64,000 nucleotides of DNA from Pseudomonas xantholysinigenes (GCF_014268885.2 NZ_CP077095.1:587001-651000); one strand, 5' to 3'. Positions 33,598-42,648 are shown, numbered from the stretch's first letter. The notes: generated from the letters alone by a model not told the origin. Translations and numbers: made by a program.

Positions 33598-34722
33598 ATG
33601 GCTCTTACGCATACAGAAGCACTCTGCGCGCTGGCTGACCCCTATCGCGCCGATGCGCACGCCAATCATCTGTTCGACATGGCGATGCGGGAAATCACGG
33701 TCTACCACCAACGGCACACCCCCGGCTATGCCAATTGGCTGCGTCAGCAGCGCTTCGACCCGACGGACCTGGACTTGCCCAATTGGGGGACGCTGCCCCC
33801 CATTTTCGCCAACTACCTGAAGCGGAACCTGCTGTTCAGCGAGGCCGGGCGCGACGCCTTGGAGCTGACGTCCTCAGGGACTTCCGGGCAGAAAAGCCGG
33901 ATGCGTTATGACGAGCGAAGCCTTGGAGCCGCCCAGGGCATGATCGACCGGATCTTCCGTTATTACGGCTGGGAGACCTTGCAGACACCCTGCAATTACC
34001 TGCTCCTGGGCTATGAACCCGCCGAGCACGCTACGCTCGGTACGGCCTACACCGACAACTTCCTGTGCAAGTACGCACCGGTCAAGCAGTCGTTCCATGC
34101 CCTGCGCCACAACGGCAAAGGCAGCGAATTCGATCCGTTCGGCGTGATCGGCGCGTTGCAGCGTTTTGCCGACGACGGTGCGCCCCTGCGTATCCTGGGT
34201 TTTCCTGCGTTCATGTGGTTCGTGCTCGAACGCATGCGTGAAATGAAACTGCCCGCCTTGTCGTTCGATGCCAACTCGCTCGTGCTGTTCGGCGGCGGCT
34301 GGAAAACCCATGCCGACCAGCAGGTGCCCAAGTCGCAACTGTATGCCCGTATCACCGAGCAGTTGGGTATTCCGACGCCGCGTTGCCGGGACGGCTACGG
34401 TGCCGTCGAGCATTGCGTGCCGTACATCGAATGTGCGCACCACCACCTGCATGTTCCCACCTATGCCCGGGCTTTTACCCGCGACCCGCGCACCTTTGCC
34501 TTGCAAGAGTACGGCCTGCCCGGGTTGCTGCAGTTCGTTTCCCCCTACATCACCTCGAGCCCGGCCCACAGCATCGTGATGAGTGACCTGGCCGTGCTGC
34601 ACCGCGCCGCGACCTGTGGCTGCGGCCTTGCCACCGACTGGTTCGAGATTCTTGGGCGCGCCGGTACCGGCAAGAGCCGCAGTTGCGCACTGGCCGCCTC
34701 TGAACTGATAAGGGAGCCCTGA
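33598..34722 (+). CDS. LuxE-type acyl-protein synthetase
   Basis: A 374-residue member of the LuxE family (related to PaaK). The adenylate loop is TSSGTSGQKSRMRYDE (about residues 91-106); DGYGAVEHCVPYIEC contains the aromatic/acid motif of this superfamily; near the C-terminus GRAGTGKSRSCALAASE holds Cys363, matching the acyl-accepting Cys of bacterial luciferase LuxE. LuxE activates a carboxylic acid as acyl-AMP, loads it on its own Cys and hands it to LuxC for reduction. No luciferase genes are present. The start has a weak ribosome site, so the N-terminus could differ slightly. First gene of a four-gene run with gaps of 2, 27 and -4 bp. Confidence 0.85.
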   Translation: MALTHTEALCALADPYRADAHANHLFDMAMREITVYHQRHTPGYANWLRQQRFDPTDLDLPNWGTLPPIFANYLKRNLLFSEAGRDALELTSSGTSGQKSRMRYDERSLGAAQGMIDRIFRYYGWETLQTPCNYLLLGYEPAEHATLGTAYTDNFLCKYAPVKQSFHALRHNGKGSEFDPFGVIGALQRFADDGAPLRILGFPAFMWFVLERMREMKLPALSFDANSLVLFGGGWKTHADQQVPKSQLYARITEQLGIPTPRCRDGYGAVEHCVPYIECAHHHLHVPTYARAFTRDPRTFALQEYGLPGLLQFVSPYITSSPAHSIVMSDLAVLHRAATCGCGLATDWFEILGRAGTGKSRSCALAASELIREP

Positions 34723-34724
34723 TC

Positions 34725-37133
34725 ATGTACCTCATACATGGACAACACCTGGCAGACCTGACGCTGGAGCAGGCATTGCAACGGTTGACCGCTGGATTGG
34801 CGCACACCTTGAGCCAGCCTTGCCGCCTGGATAGCGTGCTTGCTTGTACCGGGCGTTTCGCTGAAAAGTTGCTGGACCAAAGCTTCCTGGCCGAGCTCGA
34901 TGCCGCCAGCCGCGAAGAGCTCCGGGCGTTCTGCCAGGCCGATGTGCTGCGCGCCAAGCTGGAGCACGAACTGGGGGACAACCCGTTCTCCCTGCGCCGT
35001 ATCGACTACCAGGCCGCTCACTTCGAAAGCTGGCGTCCCTTGGGGGTCGTCGTGCACATCACGCCAGCCAATGCTCCGCTGTTGCCGTTTTTCGCCGTCC
35101 TCGAAAGCCTGCTGGTGGGAAACATCAATTGGTTGCGACCGAGTGAGCGCGAGCAGGGTTTGAACACCCGGTTGCTGCAGGCATTGCTCGAGTGTGACGA
35201 GTCTGGCCAGCTTGCCAGCCACGTCGCCGTGCTACCGGTGGCCAAGGCTGAACTGCCCAAGTTGCTGGCGCATGCCGACGGAGTTTGCGCCTGGGGTTCG
35301 AACGAGACGCTGAAGGCCATTCGCGATCAACTGCCCGATGGCTGTCGCTGGATACCCTGGGGGCACAAGATCAGCTTTGCCTGGCTAGTGCCGGATGCCG
35401 TGGATGGCCCGGCGCTGGACGCGCTGGTCGATGAGGTCTGTCGCCTCGACCAGCAGGCCTGCTCCAGCCCCCAGGTGGTGTTTGTCGACAGCGACGATAC
35501 GGCCACGCTGCATGCCATCGGTGAACAACTGGCTATGGCGCTGCAACGTCGTCAGGCCTGTTGGCCTGCGTTGCGACCCAACCTGCAGGAAGCTGCGCAG
35601 ATCACCACGACCCTGGCCCTCGCCGAGCTGGACCAGGCCTTTTCCGACAGGCCCGGGCAGGTCTGGAGAGGTGACGGTTGGCAGATCGTTCTCGAGCACA
35701 GGATGACCCTCGAGCCCTCACCGTTGTTTCGTAGCCTGTTGCTGCGACCGCTACCACGGCATGCGCTGATCCAGGCTTTGCGCCCCTGGCGGACCCGCCT
35801 GCAAAGCTGCGGCCTGATCTGCTCAGCCCAGGCGTTCGCCGGGCTCGGCCAGCTGTTGCTGGCGGCCGGGGTCGACCGGGTGACTGCCATTGCGCAGATG
35901 CAAGCCGGCTACAGTGGCGAACCTCACGACGGTGTGTATGCCTTGAGCATGCTGGCTCGCCGAGTATCGGTGAGCCTCGCGGCGGATTGCCTCGCCGGGC
36001 AGGCGACCCTCGATCCGCTGGAGCCGGCCCCGATGAGTGCCGTCGGCCTGCCGATCATGGATCGCAGGGCGTTTCTGGAAGACTCGATGAGCGAGCGTGC
36101 GCAGTTGTTCTTCCGCTCCGGCGGCAGCAGTGGCGCGCCTAAGCTGGCCGGTTTTACCTACCGTGACTATCACCGGCAGATGCAAGCGGCGGCCGATGGC
36201 CTGTTCGCCGCGGGGCTGGACCCGGCGACGGATAACGTGCTCAACCTGATGTATGGCGGCAATCTCTATGGCGGGCTGCTGAGTTTCTTCACCGTGCTGG
36301 ACAAGCTGGGGGCCAGGCATTACCCCATGGGCGGTCCGCAGGACGACGATTACAGCGAGATCGCCCGGTTCATCGTCAGCCAGGGGATCGACACGCTGAT
36401 CGGCATGCCCACCACCGTGCATCAGCTGTTCCTGCGCGAGGCACGCACCCTGCGGGCTTATGGTGGGATCCGCAAGGTCCTGCTGGGTGGCGAGCATCTT
36501 GGCGCGGCCCAGCGCACCTTCATCCAGGGCTTCGGCGTCCAGACCATTCGCTCGGTGCTCTATGGCTCGGTGGATGCCGGCCCGTTGGGCTACAGCTGCG
36601 CTGCCAGTCCGGATGGGGTGTTCCACCTGATGAGCGATATCCAGTGGCTGGAAATCGTCGACCTGGCACGTGATGAGCCTGTGGCGGTTGGAGAGATCGG
36701 GCGATTGCTGATCACCTCCCTGGCCCGCGAGGGCCAGCACCTGGCTCGCTATGACATCGGCGATACCGGACGCTGGGTGAGTGGGAGGTGCGCATGTGGT
36801 TCCCCCGCGCCGCGCTTCGAACTGTTGGGGCGTCATGGTGGCCTGGTGCGGATCGGTTCCCTGTTCATCCAGCCGCAGCGCTTGGCTGAACTGGCCGAAG
36901 CACCGGTGCAACTGCACCTTGAGCACGATCCCGAAAACGGCATCGAGCGCATTCGGCTATGGGTCGACGCTGATCCGGAGATCGTCAAGGCCAAGGTATG
37001 CCGCGATACGGAGCTGAACATGGCCTTGGAGCTTGGCGTGCTGGACCTGCAGGTTGCGCAGTTGGCGCAGCGGCATTTCGAGCGCCATCCGCAGTCGGGA
37101 AAAACGCCGCTTGTGCTGGATAAACGTCTTTAG
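34725..37133 (+). CDS. LuxC-type acyl reductase fused to PaaK-type AMP-forming ligase
   Basis: An 802-residue fusion. Residues about 1-430 are a LuxC acyl-CoA/acyl-protein reductase: WRPLGVVVHITPANAPLLPFFAVLESLLVGN, NWLRPSE, and the catalytic-Cys segment LDQQACSSPQVVF (Cys246). Residues about 440-802 are a PaaK-like adenylate-forming enzyme: FFRSGGSSGAPK (464-473), GGNLYGGLLSFFTVLDKLG, YGSVDAGPLGYSC, RYDIGDTGRW and a C-terminal GKTPLV with the catalytic Lys. No acyl carrier domain lies between. The fusion could activate an acid and reduce it to an aldehyde, with LuxE or CoA as the thiol. ATG 34725 follows AAGGGAG. Confidence 0.85.
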   Translation: MYLIHGQHLADLTLEQALQRLTAGLAHTLSQPCRLDSVLACTGRFAEKLLDQSFLAELDAASREELRAFCQADVLRAKLEHELGDNPFSLRRIDYQAAHFESWRPLGVVVHITPANAPLLPFFAVLESLLVGNINWLRPSEREQGLNTRLLQALLECDESGQLASHVAVLPVAKAELPKLLAHADGVCAWGSNETLKAIRDQLPDGCRWIPWGHKISFAWLVPDAVDGPALDALVDEVCRLDQQACSSPQVVFVDSDDTATLHAIGEQLAMALQRRQACWPALRPNLQEAAQITTTLALAELDQAFSDRPGQVWRGDGWQIVLEHRMTLEPSPLFRSLLLRPLPRHALIQALRPWRTRLQSCGLICSAQAFAGLGQLLLAAGVDRVTAIAQMQAGYSGEPHDGVYALSMLARRVSVSLAADCLAGQATLDPLEPAPMSAVGLPIMDRRAFLEDSMSERAQLFFRSGGSSGAPKLAGFTYRDYHRQMQAAADGLFAAGLDPATDNVLNLMYGGNLYGGLLSFFTVLDKLGARHYPMGGPQDDDYSEIARFIVSQGIDTLIGMPTTVHQLFLREARTLRAYGGIRKVLLGGEHLGAAQRTFIQGFGVQTIRSVLYGSVDAGPLGYSCAASPDGVFHLMSDIQWLEIVDLARDEPVAVGEIGRLLITSLAREGQHLARYDIGDTGRWVSGRCACGSPAPRFELLGRHGGLVRIGSLFIQPQRLAELAEAPVQLHLEHDPENGIERIRLWVDADPEIVKAKVCRDTELNMALELGVLDLQVAQLAQRHFERHPQSGKTPLVLDKRL

Positions 37134-37160
37134 TCCGTTTGCAGGAAGAGGAAGTGAAGC

Positions 37161-38450
37161 ATGCATGACAACTGCCCCCCCCTTGAACTGACACGGCTGG
37201 TCAACCATGTCCGTGCACATTCTCCCTATTATGCCGAGCTGTGGCGAAAGGTCCCCCAGGCAGGGTGGACACTTGCAGACCTGCCTTTGGTCGATCTTCG
37301 TCACTACTGGGCGGCCGGCCTCGACCTGGATAGCTGGCCAGTGCTGACCGGGCCGATGAGCGGCGCGGTGGTCTACAAGACCGGCGGCACGACCGGTAGC
37401 GCCAAGCACTCGGTATTCACCCAGGCCGAGTGGGAGCAGTTCGTTGCTACATTCGGGCGTAGCCTGTCCTCTTTGCTGGCGCCAGGTGACCGAGTGGCCA
37501 ACCTGTTCTTTGCTGGCGACCTGTACGCCAGTTTCCTGTTCATTCAGGGCGCGCTGGCCCGTGCGCAAGTGCCCATCTGCGTGTTCCCCTTCACCGGCGC
37601 GGTCGAACCGCAGGTATTGACCGAGCAAATCGAGCTACACCAGATCAACGTGCTGGCCGGGGTGCCGGGAAAGTTGCTGCAGTATGCCTCGCTGCTTGAG
37701 CAGCAAGGTGTGCGTTTGCCCGGGGTCAGGATGGTGTTGTATGGCGGTGAAAGCCTGTTCGTCGAGCAGCTTCAGCTGTTCAGGGCCGTGCTGCCCAATG
37801 CCCGGGTGGTTTCGATTGGTTGCGCCAGCGTGGACGCGGGCTTGATTGGCGCGAGTACCCCCGATTGCCTGCCGGGCGAGCATCGCGCGTTCGAACCTGA
37901 GACCCTGGTCGAGATTGTTGATGAAGCCTCGGGGCTGCCGATCCATGAGGCGCACTGCGCCGGTTTGCTGGTCGTGACCAATCTGACGCGGACTCTGATG
38001 CCGATCATCCGCTACCCCGTGGGCGATCTGGCGGAGTGGACCGAAGCGCCCGGACGCGCGGGGCGCAAGTTCAGGCTGATGGGCCGTAGCAGCCAGGGCA
38101 ACCGGGTAAGGGTCGGTTACGCGACACTGTTCCCTGACGATCTGGCGCAAGTGATCCTCGCACGCCTTGGTCCGCGCCAGTGGCAACTGACTATCGATCA
38201 GGTCAATGGGGTCGATCATATCGTGCTGCGCATCGCTCATGACAAGGATCCGGCAGCGGCCAGCGCGTTACTGCAAGCCATCGGGCGCAAGGACCCTGCG
38301 GTCGTGGAGCTCATGGCCGAAGGCGCGCTGAGGATTGCGATCGAGTGGTGTCGACCGGCGCAGTTGGCGACGCATCGACGTACCGGAAAGCTGCAGCGTG
38401 TCGTTGATCGCCGCGACTATTGCGGCCCTGCAGGACGGTTGCCGCGATGA
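37161..38450 (+). CDS. PaaK-like adenylate-forming enzyme
   Basis: A 429-residue protein related to phenylacetate-CoA ligase. Seen: LTRLVNHVRAHSPYYAELW (typical N-terminus), the nucleotide loop VYKTGGTTGSAKHS, LFFAGDLYASFLFIQG, VLAGVPGKLLQYASLL, VRMVLYGGE, MPIIRYPVGDLAEW and a C-terminal TGKLQRVVDRRD with the expected Lys. It differs from true PaaK in substrate-pocket segments, so the acid it activates is unknown. It lies 27 bp after the fusion gene and overlaps the GNAT gene by 4 bp. Confidence 0.82.
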   Translation: MHDNCPPLELTRLVNHVRAHSPYYAELWRKVPQAGWTLADLPLVDLRHYWAAGLDLDSWPVLTGPMSGAVVYKTGGTTGSAKHSVFTQAEWEQFVATFGRSLSSLLAPGDRVANLFFAGDLYASFLFIQGALARAQVPICVFPFTGAVEPQVLTEQIELHQINVLAGVPGKLLQYASLLEQQGVRLPGVRMVLYGGESLFVEQLQLFRAVLPNARVVSIGCASVDAGLIGASTPDCLPGEHRAFEPETLVEIVDEASGLPIHEAHCAGLLVVTNLTRTLMPIIRYPVGDLAEWTEAPGRAGRKFRLMGRSSQGNRVRVGYATLFPDDLAQVILARLGPRQWQLTIDQVNGVDHIVLRIAHDKDPAAASALLQAIGRKDPAVVELMAEGALRIAIEWCRPAQLATHRRTGKLQRVVDRRDYCGPAGRLPR

Positions 38451-39361
38451 TCGTCGTGCGAGGTTTCGAAGTACAGGATGCGCAGCCGATCAGCGACTTG
38501 TTCATGCGGGTGTACGGGGAGCATTACTTCTACCCGCAGATCTACCTGCCGTCGGTCATCTGCCACCATAACCGTACCCAGCAATGGCAGTCGGTGGTTG
38601 CGTTGCGCGGGGAGCGTATCGTCGGCCACGCCCTGTTGTGGCGTTCTGCCGATGACGCAAGTTGTGCGGAACTGGCGATGATCGTGGTCGATCCGCAACT
38701 CCGGGGGCGGGGCATCGCGGGGCGCATGGGGCGCTACCTGTGCGATCACGCGCGGCGGCAGGGCATGTCGGTACTGACGATCAAGATGGTTGCCAGCCAT
38801 GAGTGGTCGCAACGGCTGGGTGACTCGCTGGGCTTCCAGGTGACCGGGCTGCTGCTCGACTACGTGGATTCGGCGCTGTGCCCACGTCAACGGGAAAGTG
38901 CCATTCTGGGCGTACTGGCGTTCCAGGCTCAGCCTATTCCATTGACGTATACGCCAGTAAACGCGCCCGAGTGGATTGGGCCGTTGCAGGAACACTTCGG
39001 TACCGTAGCGCCGGGCTTTGCAGTGCCGGGCGCGGAGCCGACCCTGACCACCATCCGCGAGAATCGCCTGGATGTGACCCTCGAGCATCCCACCAGCGGC
39101 GATGCCATCGAACTCATGCGCTTGCCGTCCAAGTGGTTGACCCATGTGCAGGTGCGGATGGACATGAACCTGCCCTCGGTGTTGCCTGTGCTGCATCGCT
39201 GTGGCTTCGTTGACACGGGCCTGACCCTGGGGACCGGGCGGCAATGGTACTGGCTGTTGCAGCGAGGCTTTTCCAACAGCTCGTTACAACTGCACTGCCC
39301 CATGGCGCGTGCTTTACAGCATGCCGCCCAGCAGCGCATGGCATTGGCGAAAAGTGGTTGA
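38447..39361 (+). CDS. GNAT-family acyltransferase, probably tandem domains
   Basis: A 304-residue protein. The first GNAT domain (about 1-150) has LAMIVVDPQLRGRGIAGRMGRYL, the acyl-CoA binding loop, and MVASHEWSQRLGDSLGFQVTG. The rest (about 160-304) looks like a second, divergent GNAT fold (VRMDMNLPSVLPVLHRCGFVDTGLTLG). ATG 38447 overlaps the upstream stop (ATGA), so it is translationally coupled to the ligase gene. It could acylate an amine product of the pathway or modify one of the enzymes. A terminator follows directly. Confidence 0.78.
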   Translation: MIVVRGFEVQDAQPISDLFMRVYGEHYFYPQIYLPSVICHHNRTQQWQSVVALRGERIVGHALLWRSADDASCAELAMIVVDPQLRGRGIAGRMGRYLCDHARRQGMSVLTIKMVASHEWSQRLGDSLGFQVTGLLLDYVDSALCPRQRESAILGVLAFQAQPIPLTYTPVNAPEWIGPLQEHFGTVAPGFAVPGAEPTLTTIRENRLDVTLEHPTSGDAIELMRLPSKWLTHVQVRMDMNLPSVLPVLHRCGFVDTGLTLGTGRQWYWLLQRGFSNSSLQLHCPMARALQHAAQQRMALAKSG

Positions 39362-39386
39362 AGGCTGGAAGTCGACAGGCATTAAA

Positions 39387-39407
39387 AAGCCGGCTTGTGG
39401 CCGGCTT
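39387..39407 (+). terminator. Intrinsic terminator of the luxE-type operon
   Basis: AAGCCGGC (39387-39394) pairs perfectly with GCCGGCTT (39400-39407) across a TTGTG loop, 26 bp after the GNAT stop, followed by CTT. An A-run precedes it, so it may also work on the opposite strand for the HTH gene. The 190 bases to 39608 hold no convincing gene. Confidence 0.75.
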
Positions 39408-39608
39408 CTTGGGGACGGTCTTGGTTTATTTTTGATAAACCGCAACCGCCTTAAACGGTTGGCAACATGGCCTTGAAAAGATGGCGGACGGCTGTGTCGG
39501 ACGTCGCCAGGGCCTCTGGGATGCGGCTTGCATCCGCTTGGGCGGGATGTGCGGCGTAGCATACTCGGGCAGCCCGGCGATGCCCAGCAAAAAATAGTGC
39601 CAGTTGTT

Positions 39609-40307
39609 TCAAGCGGGGCGTTCCGGGCGCAGGCTCGACCACCAGAAAACCCAGCCGAGGACTTCCAGGCCCTGAACTCTGCGCTGGTAGGCGGTATAGC
39701 GTTCGCTGGGGTGGTTGAGGCGATCATGGCTGTGCAGGCACAGCGTGCCGTTGTGGCCGAGGCTGAGGTAGTGCACCCGCAGTCGGCCATTATGCAATAG
39801 CGCGTAGCACTCGCCGTCGACCACCCGGGTGAGGCTCCTGTCGATACCCAGAAGGCTGCCCTGGGGCAGCAACGGTGTCATGTTGGCGTGCGGCATGCTC
39901 ACGCAGATGGCGGCGTGTGGCGGCACCTGCAAGGCGTCCAGCGCCTGTCGCGGGATGGCCTGGCAGTGGCCCGGCAGCGCTTGCAGCGTACTCTCCAGAA
40001 GGCGATGAAAGGGCAGGCTGGAATGCTCCGTGCCTTGTGCGAGCAAGGGCGACAGCGCGCCATTGAGCGGCATGGGGGGCAATACGGCGGCAAGTGGCGC
40101 CGGGTGCTTCGAGCCTTCGCCGCTGCGCAGCCAGCGCCTGTTCACACAAAACAGATCGGCGAGTTCATCCAGGCGTGACAACGGCACGCCGCGTTTGAAC
40201 CAGTTGTTGACGTGCTGGGGCGTGACGTTGCGTTGGGCGGCAAAATCGGAAGGGGTCAGGTTGCACTCCAGCAGGAGGGCTTTGAGACGGTCACCGGAAG
40301 TGTTCAT
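39609..40307 (-). CDS. HTH repressor with degenerate S24 (LexA/CI-like) domain
   Basis: A 232-residue protein. The N-terminal HTH (about 5-50) reads RLKALLLECNLTPSDFAAQRNVTPQHVNNWFKRG. The C-terminal domain (about 128-215) follows the phage-repressor S24 layout (MTPLLPQGSLLGIDRS, DGECYALLHNGRLRVHYL, LCLHSHDRLNHPSERY). The autocleavage Ser is replaced by Asn142 (expected GDSMxP, found HANMTP) and the Lys by His179, so self-cleavage is unlikely and the domain may only dimerise or bind a ligand. It converges on the luxE-type operon end and may regulate it. Confidence 0.78.
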   Translation of the reverse strand: MNTSGDRLKALLLECNLTPSDFAAQRNVTPQHVNNWFKRGVPLSRLDELADLFCVNRRWLRSGEGSKHPAPLAAVLPPMPLNGALSPLLAQGTEHSSLPFHRLLESTLQALPGHCQAIPRQALDALQVPPHAAICVSMPHANMTPLLPQGSLLGIDRSLTRVVDGECYALLHNGRLRVHYLSLGHNGTLCLHSHDRLNHPSERYTAYQRRVQGLEVLGWVFWWSSLRPERPA

Positions 40308-40517
40308 GAGGTGAGTCTATCGACCCGAGATTTGTGTGGGTATCAACCGGATGTAGAGGCGTTTTGTAGGAAGTGGTGGTTTTTGTAGGCGGGGGCTTAG
40401 GAGTGCGTGTGAAATATTCGGGGCTTGAGCACTGGGCGATCAAGGTGGCGCTCAATATCATCGTGGCTGAGATGCCTGGATGAACACCGGCTGCCGCGCT
40501 GCCAGCCCCGCGCCAAT

Positions 40518-40541
40518 AAAAAACCCCGCCGAAGCGGGGTT
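40518..40541 (-). terminator. Intrinsic terminator of ppa
   Basis: AAAACCCCGC (40518-40527) pairs with GCGGGGTTTT (40532-40541) across a CGAA loop. On the minus strand the hairpin lies 16 bp after the ppa stop and is followed by a T-run (from the A-run at 40516-40520). A standard Rho-independent terminator. Confidence 0.9.
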
Positions 40542-40556
40542 TTCCAGTGCCTGGTC

Positions 40557-41084
40557 TCAGCCCTTGTAGGCGGCGACCGACTTGGTGATCGCGGCGCGGG
40601 CGGCGTCGGCGCCTTCCCAGCCTTCGATCTTGACCCACTTGCCCTTCTCGAGATCCTTGTAGTTCGCGAAGAAGTGCTCGATCTGCTGGATCAGCAGGGC
40701 CGGCAGGTCGGTGTATTCCTTCACATCGACGTACAGCTGCGACAGCTTGTCGTGCGGCACGGCGATGACCTTGGCGTCGCCGCCGCCGTCGTCGGTCATG
40801 TTCAGCACGCCGACCGGACGGGCGCGGATCACCGAACCAGGGGCGACCGGGTACGGGGTCACGACCAGCACGTCCAGCGGATCACCGTCGTCGGCCAGGG
40901 TGTTGGGGATGAAGCCGTAGTTGGCCGGGTAGAACATCGGGGTGGCCATGAAGCGGTCGACGAACAGGGTGTCGCTGTCCTTGTCGATCTCGTACTTGAT
41001 TGGCGCGTGGTTGGCCGGGATCTCGATAGCGACGTAGATGTCGTTCGGCAGGTCTTTGCCAGCCGGAATCTTGCTGTAGCTCAT
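40557..41084 (-). CDS. ppa: Inorganic pyrophosphatase
   Basis: A 175-residue family I pyrophosphatase. Seen: [39 protein letters not shown] and the metal site [11 protein letters not shown]. Length fits the hexameric bacterial enzyme. A minus-strand TATAAT lies at 41123-41128, about 40 bp upstream of the start. Single-gene unit ending in a strong terminator. Confidence 0.97.
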
Positions 41085-41177
41085 TGGGCAATGCCCCCGT
41101 GTTTGATCAAAAAAGTGGCGGCGATTATAGGCACATTCCCACCGCGCATGCCACGCCCGGCCTGATGTGCGGGCGCT

Positions 41178-41993
41178 TCAGGCGTGGCTTTCGCGGTAAT
41201 CCGGATGCTCGGCCTGCAGGCGGCTCAGGCGGGCCAGCGGGTCCTGGCGGTAGAACAATGCCAGCTGCCGGTACACCTCGGGGTAGGCCTGGTGCAGCAG
41301 GTCGGGGCCGCTGAAGAAGTACTCGCTGGTGACGGCGAAGAACTCCGCCGGGTTTTCCGCGGCGTAGGGGTCGATGGCCGTTTCGGCGTCCGGGTCGGCA
41401 TCGAGCTGGTGATTCAGGTCGTCGTAGGCCTGCTGCATGGCAGCGGCCCAGTCCTCGACGCGCATGTCGCCGTGCAACGGTGGCAGGCCGTTGGCGTCGC
41501 CGTTGAGCATGTCGAGCTTGTGCGCCAGTTCGTGGATAACCAGGTTGTAGGCCTCCCAGCCACCGCTGGCCAGCACGCCGGGCCAGGCCAGGATCACCGG
41601 GCCCTGCTGCCAGGCCTCGCCGCTGTGCTCGGCGTCCCACACGTGCTCCACGCCACTGGCGTCGCGGTGGCGCTGGGGGCTGACGAAATCGTCGGGGTAG
41701 AGGATCAGTTCGTGAAAGCCCTGGTACCAGTTGAGCGCGCCCAGGTGCAGCAGCGGCAACTGGGCCTGGACGGCGAGGAACAGGCGCTGCTCGTCGTCCA
41801 GCTCGACCCCGGGCAGGGTGGTCAGGTGCTTGTCGTGCAGGAACAGCACGCTGGCTTCACGCAGCCAGCGGTCTTCCTCGGCGCTGATGCCGTCGAGCAG
41901 GGGCAGGCGATCGCGGATCACCTGCCACAGGGCCGCGTCAACCGGGTAGCGGGCCAGGGTGCGCCGGCGGCGCCAGGCGCTGAACGACCACAT
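41178..41993 (-). CDS. mtfA: MtfA-like zinc metallopeptidase
   Basis: A 271-residue cytosolic peptidase of family M90. The zinc motif HELAH lies in NLVIHELAHKLDMLNG (His154, Glu155, His158), with the downstream acidic segment NPAEFFAVTSEYFF. In E. coli MtfA interacts with the glucose-PTS repressor Mlc; Pseudomonas lacks that circuit, so the partner differs here. The gene ends 93 bp upstream of ppa; dedA lies 7 bp upstream on the same strand. Confidence 0.9.
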   Translation of the reverse strand: MWSFSAWRRRRTLARYPVDAALWQVIRDRLPLLDGISAEEDRWLREASVLFLHDKHLTTLPGVELDDEQRLFLAVQAQLPLLHLGALNWYQGFHELILYPDDFVSPQRHRDASGVEHVWDAEHSGEAWQQGPVILAWPGVLASGGWEAYNLVIHELAHKLDMLNGDANGLPPLHGDMRVEDWAAAMQQAYDDLNHQLDADPDAETAIDPYAAENPAEFFAVTSEYFFSGPDLLHQAYPEVYRQLALFYRQDPLARLSRLQAEHPDYRESHA

Positions 41994-42000
41994 GGCGCGA

Positions 42001-42648
42001 TCAGTGGGCCTTGGCCGCGCGACCGAAACGGCCGCGCAGCAGGCCGAGGATCATCGGCACCAGCGACAGCAGGATGATGCCCACCACCATCAGCGACAGG
42101 TGCTGCTTGATGAACGGCACGTTGCCGAAGAAGTAGCCCAGGGTGACCAGGCCGCCCACCCACAACAAGGTGCCGGCCACGCTGAAGGCCAGGAAGCGCG
42201 GGTAGTGCATGTGGGCGATGCCAGCGACGAACGGTGCGAAGGTGCGCAGGATCGGCAGGAAGCGCGCCATGGTGACGGTCTTGCCGCCGTGGCGTTCGTA
42301 GAACTCGTGGGTGCGCTGCAGGTAGTCCTGGCGGAAGATCTTCGAGTTGGGGTTGCGGAACAGCCGTTCGCCGGCGGTGCGTCCGATCACGTAGTTGGTG
42401 CTGTCGCCGAGAATGGCCGCGAGCATCAACAGGCCGGCGAGCAGCACCGGGTCCATGCCGCCCCCGGCGGCCACGGCACCGGCGATGAACAACAGCGAAT
42501 CGCCCGGCAGGAAGGGCATGACCACCAGGCCGGTTTCGCAGAAGATCACGGCGAAGAGGATGGCGTAGATCCACGGACCGTAGTTGTTGACCAGCAGGTC
42601 GAGGTAGGCATCGAGATGCAGGATGAGGTCCAGCGGGTTGAAATCCAT
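42001..42648 (-). CDS. DedA family membrane protein
   Basis: A 215-residue polytopic protein. Seen: FCETGLVVMPFLPGDSLLFIAGAVAAGG, LGDSTNYVIGRTAGERLF, RHGGKTVTMARFLPILRTFAPFVAGIAHMHYPRF, the conserved DedA/VTT elements with the reentrant loop and Arg residues. DedA proteins take part in recycling of undecaprenyl phosphate and other lipids. ATG 42648 is preferred over GTG 42657. It shares a transcript with mtfA (gap 7 bp). Confidence 0.92.
   Translation of the reverse strand: MDFNPLDLILHLDAYLDLLVNNYGPWIYAILFAVIFCETGLVVMPFLPGDSLLFIAGAVAAGGGMDPVLLAGLLMLAAILGDSTNYVIGRTAGERLFRNPNSKIFRQDYLQRTHEFYERHGGKTVTMARFLPILRTFAPFVAGIAHMHYPRFLAFSVAGTLLWVGGLVTLGYFFGNVPFIKQHLSLMVVGIILLSLVPMILGLLRGRFGRAAKAH

Noticed and set aside
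33598..38450. Bioluminescence (lux) operon
   Set aside because: LuxA, LuxB and LuxD are missing and the PaaK-type ligases and GNAT gene do not fit; only the reductase chemistry is shared.
39451..39642. 63-residue frame downstream of the HTH regulator
   Set aside because: It overlaps the end of the regulator gene, has no ribosome site and no family resemblance.
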